Assembly: GCA_039184865.1 (NCBI GenBank)
Contig: JBCDAV010000016.1
Coordinates: 35,334 to 99,333, forward strand
DNA: 64,000 nucleotides
Direction of reading: 5' to 3'
Source: Thermohalobaculum sp039184865
Lineage (GTDB): Bacteria; Pseudomonadota; Alphaproteobacteria; Rhodobacterales; Rhodobacteraceae
Within the stretch, counting starts at the first letter, position 1; every line of letters starts with the position of its first letter. This document shows, one piece after another, positions 59,509 through 64,000 of this stretch. The position numbers and the translations under genes are program-made. The notes beneath the pieces were generated by a model that saw only the letters and a program-made list of their open reading frames with translations, was not told the DNA's origin and did no database searches.

Positions 59509-59730
59509 TCAAGGCGTGGGCTTGGGCACCTCTCGTGCGGCCGCATGGATCGGACCACCCGAAGTCTGAACAAAGCCGGGCATTGTACAGTAGCACGTAT
59601 TGCAGCCGTCGGTGTAGCCGTTCGACATGAACCCATGTCCAACCGTCGGCGATTGGGACGTCAGGTTTCCGGCTTGAAGCTCGTCAAGAACCTGATCTGA
59701 AATCGTCTCAAGGGTCACCACCTCAAACAT
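59509..59730 (-). CDS. Small Cys-rich peptide, possible RiPP precursor
   Basis: 73 residues; ATG 59730 preceded by GAAAGGAG with nine bases between, a strong ribosome binding site. The N-terminal part (MFEVVTLETISDQVLDELQAG) is acidic and helical like a RiPP leader; the second half is rich in Gly, Thr and Ser with a cluster GCNTCYCTMPGF (three Cys) and a Pro/Thr end. No modification enzyme, protease or transporter is next to it: neighbours are a DUF985 cupin (convergent) and a ThiE homologue (divergent). An ordinary small Cys protein or metal-binding peptide is the alternative. Function is not known. Confidence 0.65.
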   Translation of the reverse strand: MFEVVTLETISDQVLDELQAGNLTSQSPTVGHGFMSNGYTDGCNTCYCTMPGFVQTSGGPIHAAAREVPKPTP

Positions 59731-59806
59731 CGCGGGATTCTCCTTTCGGTTCGTTTGCTTCTCGCGGCAGCCGTGTTATGCGGCGGCGCCAAACAACGAA
59801 GCAACC

Positions 59807-60433
59807 ATGACCGACAGCGACGCATCCCGTCTGTATCTTCTGTTACCACAGCGCTTCGAGCCGGAAGAGATGGCCGGGCGGCTGACCTTGGTTCTTGCCG
59901 AGATCCCGATCGCCTGCGTGCGGCTCGATCTCGGTGCGGCGCCCGAGGAAGACTGGGTGCGTGCCGCCAATCATCTGATCGGCCCCTGCCATGATGCAGA
60001 CGTTGCGCTGGTCGTTACGGATCACTATCGCCTCGTCGAGCAACTTGGCCTGGACGGCGTACATCTCTCCGCAGCAGCAAGAACTCCGGTCCGCGAATTG
60101 CGCAAGACGCTCGGGGATGACCGGATCATCGGAGCATATGCCGGCGCATCGCGGCACCAGGGTATGGTGCTGGCAGAGGCGGGAGCTGAGTATGTCAGCT
60201 TCGGCCCGGTCGGCGACGCCGGAGCCTTGGGAGATGCTGAGCGCGCCGACGATGATCTCTTTGCGTGGTGGGGCGAGATGATCGAAACGCCTTCGGTCGC
60301 CGAGGGAAATGTCGCCGTCACCGATGCTCAGCGTCTGTCGGAGCACGCAGATTTCGTTGTTCCAGACCCGAAGCTCTGGACTGAGAGCGACGCTCTCTAT
60401 GTGTTGGCGGCGTATCATGCCGCGCTGCGTTAG
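59807..60433 (+). CDS. Thiamine-phosphate synthase-like protein (ThiE homologue)
   Basis: 208 residues, TIM barrel. Typical ThiE features: RLYLLLPQ at the first strand, the VALVVTDHYRLVEQLGLDGVHLS segment with the HLxQ-like loop, IIGAYAGASRHQGMVLAEAGAEYVSFGPV with the usual SxHxxxE..A...GADYxxxGP pattern, and a C-terminal strand. The first pyrophosphate-binding Lys and Arg residues of ThiE are less clear, so the substrate may differ. The family joins 4-amino-5-hydroxymethylpyrimidine pyrophosphate to thiazole phosphate. No other thi gene is near, and I see no TPP riboswitch upstream. Confidence 0.82.
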   Translation: MTDSDASRLYLLLPQRFEPEEMAGRLTLVLAEIPIACVRLDLGAAPEEDWVRAANHLIGPCHDADVALVVTDHYRLVEQLGLDGVHLSAAARTPVRELRKTLGDDRIIGAYAGASRHQGMVLAEAGAEYVSFGPVGDAGALGDAERADDDLFAWWGEMIETPSVAEGNVAVTDAQRLSEHADFVVPDPKLWTESDALYVLAAYHAALR

Positions 60434-60492
60434 GAACACGTCAACCACGAGATGCTTTGATTGCGGTTGATCCACGCACGACAAAATGACGA

Positions 60493-60520
60493 TTGCCACA
60501 CTCGGCGTGGCGGGCTATGT
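60493..60520 (+). promoter_or_regulatory. Probable promoter of tRNA-Thr
   Basis: TTGCCA (60493-60498), 16 bases, CTATGT (60515-60520), 17 bases before the first base of the tRNA. Matches the sigma-70 pattern loosely (four of six at each box); the position supports it. Confidence 0.45.
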
Positions 60521-60537
60521 GCGCATTCCTGAATTGG

Positions 60538-60613
60538 GCCGGCTTAGCTCAGCTGGTAGAGCAACTGATTTGTAATCAGTGGGTCGGGGGTTCGAGTCCC
60601 TCAGCCGGCACCA
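60538..60613 (+). tRNA. tRNA-Thr (UGU), CCA encoded
   Basis: Full cloverleaf of 76 bases: acceptor GCCGGCT/AGCCGGC, D arm GCTC-AGCTGGTAGA-GAGC, anticodon arm ACTGA-TTTGTAA-TCAGT with anticodon TGT, T arm GGGGG-TTCGAGT-CCCTC, then A and encoded CCA. The decoding is ACA and related Thr codons. tRNA 3' ends are favoured integration sites, and foreign-looking genes begin right after it. Confidence 0.97.
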
Positions 60614-60818
60614 ATGAAATCAATGGGTTATTTACATTCCTGCCTTGAGCATTGGATCTATCTTCCACATGTCTTCCGCGCTTCTTCCAAATGCGGAAGC
60701 TGTTGGGCCATTTTACACTATGGGGAATTCTGCAGATCTCAGGTGGGTTTGGCGCCTGAAATTCCTCAATGAAATCAGTAGCGACGTTCTTGCGAAACTC
60801 AGAGCATCTGTCAGACTC
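60614..60818. other. Left edge of an integrated element beside tRNA-Thr
   Basis: The region just downstream of the tRNA is the expected attachment junction. It is more A/T-rich than the chromosome to the left. No integrase is visible here, and no second copy of the tRNA 3' end is in the window, so the attachment site cannot be delimited. No gene is called in this stretch. Confidence 0.45.
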
Positions 60819-61088
60819 TCAGGGCGGATCTCCGACACGTTTGCCGTGGCGTGCGATATGATCCATAGCGTCTTGGAACGAACTGTCGAAGCAATCTACG
60901 ATCTCAGGATGGTCGAGTTCTTCGGACGGTTGTGTGAACGGAAAGATATCGATAGCTTCGTTGAGTTCAAGCAGGCGCTTGGCTGTTTCGCCATTCATAC
61001 CGTCCAGTACGGCCGCAATGATCGTATAGCTTGCTTCATAATTGTGTGCCTTCGCGAGCCTTTTGATCCTCCTCTTAAGACTTCGCAT
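60819..61088 (-). CDS. Hypothetical small protein of the element
   Basis: 89 residues starting at ATG 61088, which overlaps the stop of the DUF5681 gene by 14 bases and follows GACGGAAGGA. Charged and helical (MRSLKRRIKRLAKAHNYEASYTII, AIDIFPFTQPSEELDHPEIVDCFDSS). No recognised domain. The overlap with the upstream gene shows it belongs to the same operon. Confidence 0.6.
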   Translation of the reverse strand: MRSLKRRIKRLAKAHNYEASYTIIAAVLDGMNGETAKRLLELNEAIDIFPFTQPSEELDHPEIVDCFDSSFQDAMDHIARHGKRVGDPP

Positions 61089-61491
61089 TCCTTCCGTCCT
61101 CCAGCTCACTCAAACGCTGCTCTAAATCCTGCAGCTCAAGCGCGCGTGCAAAGCTGTCGATGAGGCCCGAGAGACTGTTTGCCTCGCACGGTGTAATTTC
61201 GCCGTCAGCCGTCGCCTCAAGGATGGCCCGCAAAGCAGTGGATGCGTCTGCGCTACTTTTCATAGCTGGCATGGAAAACCTGATCGGGTTGTCTTTTCGA
61301 GCCGGCGCTATCCGCTCTAGACAGAGCCTCAACGCCGTCGTGTCGCCGTCGAGAGCAAGTTCAACTGCCTTGCGGGTCAGCCCCTCGGCTTCGCCCTCCA
61401 GTAGAGCTTCCACAGCACGTGTCGTCCGATGTCGCGCGCCTTTGGGTTTGCCCGCCGGATTGCCGGACTGACCTTTCTGGAACTTACCCAT
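61075..61491 (-). CDS. DUF5681 domain protein
   Basis: 138 residues. The opening MGKFQKGQSGNPAGKPKGARHRTTRAVEALLEGEAEGL is the DUF5681 signature, usually at the start of phage/prophage-encoded or plasmid proteins, sometimes fused to terminase-like domains. The remainder is Ala/Leu/Glu-rich. Start ATG 61491 follows TCAGGAGATAATCAG. Its presence next to a DUF3987 protein is typical of integrated elements in alphaproteobacteria. Function unknown. Confidence 0.88.
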   Translation of the reverse strand: MGKFQKGQSGNPAGKPKGARHRTTRAVEALLEGEAEGLTRKAVELALDGDTTALRLCLERIAPARKDNPIRFSMPAMKSSADASTALRAILEATADGEITPCEANSLSGLIDSFARALELQDLEQRLSELEDGRNAKS

Positions 61492-61520
61492 TCTGATTAT
61501 CTCCTGAATTTACAGGCAGC

Positions 61521-61733
61521 TCAGAACATCCGACCTCTGGGCTTCGGAAGCCGAATTTGCCGCATCCTAGGGGCGGTGCCGGGATTGACGCCGCGCTCGC
61601 GGGCAGCATCTTTTGCGGCCATCCAGGCCCGGACCTGATTGTCGAAACGCCCAAGGAACTCAGGTTCGGCGTCGAGTGCTTCGAGGACAAGATCGTGGTG
61701 AACGTCGCCGGTTGGGATGATGTTGAACCTCAT
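61521..61733 (-). CDS. Small element protein
   Basis: 70 residues: MRFNIIPTGDVHHDLVLEALDAEPEFLGRF, then RAWMAAKDAARERG and a basic end. ATG 61733 follows GGGGGTGCCGAC. The next gene upstream (115 residues) ends 21 bases before. Unrecognised; probably a small operon member. Confidence 0.6.
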   Translation of the reverse strand: MRFNIIPTGDVHHDLVLEALDAEPEFLGRFDNQVRAWMAAKDAARERGVNPGTAPRMRQIRLPKPRGRMF

Positions 61734-61754
61734 GTCGGCACCCCCCGACCGCGA

Positions 61755-62102
61755 TCATCGATCTTGATCTTTTCCGGATGCGCGCAACTTCGCCTCTGCC
61801 TGCCAGGCACGGGATGCAGCCCAGCGGAGCCCCATCGCAACGACGCCGTAGGTCGTGATCCCGTGCTCACGAATGTAAGCGAGGTAAGCCTCGGGGTCGT
61901 CTGGAGTTGGGGTGGCGCTGTCGCTTGCAGACGTCGCGAGTTTTTCACACTCGCGCCCCGAGCCTGCTATTCCTGCTACACTTGCTACAGTTTCAACCAG
62001 AGGGCGTAGTTCTGTAGCAGGTGTAGCAACAATAGCAGGGGTGGGCGTTTGATTCTGAATTTTTGCCAGTTCGGCGTACGGGTCAAACTTGAAAGCGTTC
62101 AT
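61755..62102 (-). CDS. Element protein downstream of DUF3987
   Basis: 115 residues. ATG 62102 overlaps the stop of the DUF3987 gene by four bases (ATGA). The N-terminus MNAFKFDPYAELAKIQ is followed by a long Ala/Thr/Pro-rich part and a C-terminal AYLAYIREHGITTYGVVAMGLRWAASRAWQAEAKL. No recognised domain. Translationally coupled to DUF3987, which suggests it works with that protein. Confidence 0.65.
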   Translation of the reverse strand: MNAFKFDPYAELAKIQNQTPTPAIVATPATELRPLVETVASVAGIAGSGRECEKLATSASDSATPTPDDPEAYLAYIREHGITTYGVVAMGLRWAASRAWQAEAKLRASGKDQDR

Positions 62103-63565
62103 ACTGCGGCCCTCCATACTTTGAAGGCTTCACGGCGATGCTTGCCCTTGATCTCTGCCCCCCCGTCGACCGGCGTAACCCAGTTGAACCGCTCTAGAGT
62201 CGCCAGAACCTTTCTCGCCTTCTTCGTCTCACGGAATGGACCATACTGAGCGACGTCGGTTGCAGAGATAAACGGTTCCGGCCAGTGCTCCAGCAACCAC
62301 TTGCGGAGCCGCTCTGCGTCCTGGGTTTCCTGGGACAACGTCGCAGCGTCTGCCAGACGCTTGGTTTCATCGAGATAGAAGGACAAGAGTCGGATGGCAT
62401 GGGCCATCATTTCCGCAGATACGGCGCCATCACCGGCGTAGCAAGTCAGTACTCCCGCAATTCGAGCGGCATGTTCCGCAGCTTTTGACGCGAAGGGTCG
62501 GACTTCGGCGAGGTCACCTCCATCGCCCTGAGCCCGTTCAAGCTGATCGTAGAATGCCCGTAAGAGAACCCTCGCATCGGGCTGAAGGCGTAGCACAGGC
62601 GGGTTGAGTTCATTCCGCGTTCCCTCGCGCACAGGAAAGTTCTTTCTTAGCATCTCATAAATGCGGCGCGCGAACCGATCCACCGCGAGTCTGCTCTCAG
62701 GCTTCGGCTCCCTGTGAGTCCGAGTTCCGATCGTGCTCGCCGGTTCCGTCATCAGGAAGCGGGCGAGGAACCCCTGCCCGTTTGCCATCTTGTCCCCTAG
62801 CAAGCCCGCCGCCACGACCGGCTGAACCATCAGATGACACGAGAGGCGCTTGCCATGATGGGTCGCGGCTCCGTCGCCTGCGCGCGTGCGATTTATCGGA
62901 GCTCCGTCCCAGAATGCGCTCAGCGTCGTAACGGTCTTCTGACGGTTTTCGTCCGACATGCCAGACCCGCCAAGGAACATACCGCCCTCATCAGAAAAGA
63001 TACTCAGGGAAGGCCGGTAGGTGGCCAGCCCTCGCGTGATGCCTTCGACAGTCGGATCAGTCGCAACAATCAGGGCAAAAAGCGGCGGTTCCGGTTCCGG
63101 ACCCAGCGCATCGAGGTCGGCAGGCGCCCCCTACATTTTGGCGGACTTCAAGATGGCTTTGCGGCGCGCCTCCCAGACGTCGAGACGGTTTCGGTAGGCG
63201 CCATAGTCGTCGCGATGATCGTCGGACAGCTCGCGCCGATAGTCAGTGACCGGCTGCATCACGATACGGTCGCCCGAAGACTTCCGCTCGCCAGATTGCG
63301 CAACGGACAAGAGGAACAAGGAGAGCGGAGACGCCCCGGAGAGCGTCTCCACATTCGCGAGACCCTGCGCGGCCAGTGCAGCCACACCGAGAGCCGACTG
63401 AGCACCCAACGCCTTTGGCGCTTGCGTCATGTCGTGGACAGCAGCGGCCACCTCGGCCAAAGGGCCTAACGAAGTAATGGGATACTCTGCGGCAGGAGGT
63501 ATGCTCCGAACCAGGGGAATAGGCCCCTCGGGTTTGAACGCCTTCAGATCAACTGCCAACTTCAT
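62099..63565 (-). pseudogene. DUF3987 (YfjI-like) protein interrupted by an in-frame amber codon
   Basis: 489 codons in one frame. The N-terminal half (MKLAVDLKAFKPEGPIPLVRSI ... SLFLLSVAQSGERKSSGDRIV) has the DUF3987 P-loop-like SGERKS. The TAG at 63131-63133 (codon 145) follows KAILKSAKM; after it sense codons continue GAPADLDALGPEPEPPLFALIVATDPTVEGITRGLATYRPSLSIFSDEGG, as expected for this family. The rest includes LSAFWDGAPINRTRAGDG, SCHLMVQPVVAAGLLGD, and the C-terminal helical domain. DUF3987 proteins are helicase/primase-like, found in prophages and plasmids. A nonsense mutation is the simplest explanation; readthrough is possible but not shown. Confidence 0.75.
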
Positions 63566-63891
63566 GCCGCCACCTGCCCAGTGCAGAGCACGTCGTTCCA
63601 GTCCTGGCCGTCGCCAGGGTCGGCGATTGAAACCTTCCAGCCTAAACTCGATGCACGCTCGGCGAGATCGGCGCCAGCTGCGCGGCCAGGCGCATCACCG
63701 TCGGCCGCGATGATCAGTTCACCCGCGGTCTCAGGCAGGTCGACCGTCTTCATTCCAGACGTACTCAGCGTTGCCCATGCGCAAGCCTCCGGCTTGTCGA
63801 GAAGCTGTAGCGCGCTCAGCGTGCTCTCGATGCCCTTATCTCGGCCCCCTAGAGCTGGGCCATAGATCTTTGAGCTGAACAGGAATGAGCG
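63562..63891 (-). pseudogene. Toprim-domain primase-like remnant, truncated
   Basis: The minus-strand frame ends at 63562 overlapping the DUF3987 start by four bases. The preserved part reads KIYGPALGGRDKGIESTLSALQLLDKPEACAWATLSTSG, with the EGIE-like motif as GIEST, then LIIAADGDAPGRAAGADLAERA carrying the toprim DxD. The strand that should lie between GG and GIEST appears shortened. The frame continues open to the window edge, but from 63892 the opposite strand encodes an IS3-type orfA, so the 5' part of this gene is probably replaced by the insertion sequence. Confidence 0.6.
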
Positions 63892-64000
63892 ATGGCCCGG
63901 AAGCGTCACACGGGCGAAGATGCGTTGAGGCTGCTGCGTGAGGTCGAGGTGCACCTCGCTGCAGGCAACGACGTTACCGAGGCGTGCCGGAAAGCCGGGA
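63892..64000 (+). mobile_element. IS3-family orfA, 5' end only
   Basis: ATG 63892 begins MARKRHTGEDALRLLREVEV, then HLAAGNDVTEACRKAG to the window edge. This is the N-terminus of an IS3-family OrfA helix-turn-helix protein (MARKRH...LLREVE...V.EACRKxG, which usually continues ISDxTYYxWRxxFGG). It is preceded by CAGGAATGAGCG as ribosome binding site. The left inverted repeat is not identified and should lie a few tens of bases upstream; the rest of the element is beyond the window. Confidence 0.75.

Noticed and set aside
59731..59806. A possible TPP riboswitch upstream of the ThiE homologue.
   Set aside because: The space is only about 75 bases and I see no conserved CUGAGA or related thi-box sequence.
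3554..63133. Genome-wide recoding of TAG as a sense codon, suggested by two amber-interrupted genes.
   Set aside because: TAG is used as the normal stop in mmsA (42938-42940), the universal stress gene (47622-47624), and the hydroxyacid dehydrogenase gene. Two ordinary nonsense mutations are simpler.

Overview
The window is a high-GC (about 60-65% by eye) chromosomal segment of an alphaproteobacterium. The evidence for this is the mix of families: invasion-associated locus B protein, lpxD followed by its own acyl carrier protein and ketoacyl synthase, MmsA, DUF1810, a complete branched-chain-type ABC operon, and a DUF5681/DUF3987 island. No rRNA or replication origin is present. One tRNA (Thr, UGU) lies near the right end.

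Layout. 1-2 kb: thiolase (cut by the window edge) and a glutathione transferase. 2.4-4.7 kb: a gene interrupted by an in-frame amber codon, then about 0.7 kb of tandem REP-like palindromes that reach into the stop codon of the next gene. 4.7-6.7 kb: a coupled FMN hydroxyacid dehydrogenase and HpcH/HpaI aldolase. 7.3-12.6 kb: livK-livH-livM-livG-livF on the minus strand; the last ATPase has Arg in place of the Walker A Lys. 12.9-18.2 kb: a peptide/nickel-type ABC transporter. 18.5-23.5 kb: a HopA1-like protein, a GNAT, an AraC remnant, and an AraC/SnoaL/hydrolase set. 23.9-30.2 kb: a FecR protein with a Gly-Pro tail, an RND pump and an M24-like protein. 30.3-36.1 kb: cell envelope genes (DUF882, L,D-transpeptidase, lpxD-acp-KAS, IalB). 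36.4 kb: a candidate anti-Shine-Dalgarno small RNA. 36.5-43.9 kb: a HerA-like ATPase, a divergent pair of unknown proteins, mmsA and two small membrane proteins. 44-54.3 kb: an ArsR regulator, a LarA-like protein, an acid-sugar dehydratase, UspA, a FadB/FadJ-type enzyme, hydrolases, a quinone oxidoreductase and a BASS-like transporter. 54.4-60.4 kb: radC, class I aldolase, DUF1810, an SMR-like protein, rtcB, a DUF985 cupin, an orphan Cys-rich small peptide and a ThiE homologue. 60.5-64 kb: tRNA-Thr followed by a decaying integrated element (DUF5681, DUF3987 with an amber stop, toprim remnant, start of an IS3-type orfA).

Working together: most of the window serves uptake and catabolism of amino acids, peptides and organic acids (two ABC systems, MmsA, thiolase, FadB/FadJ-type enzyme, hydroxyacid dehydrogenase, LarA-like protein and dehydratase). 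A second group builds the envelope (lpxD/acp/KAS, L,D-transpeptidase, DUF882, IalB, RND pump). The points most worth following up are the candidate sRNA at 36.4 kb, the REP array at 4 kb, the micro-ORF with a full-length Shine-Dalgarno at 44.1 kb, the orphan peptide at 59.6 kb, the LivF Walker A substitution, and the unknown divergent pair at 38-41 kb. No complete new defence or mobile system is visible.
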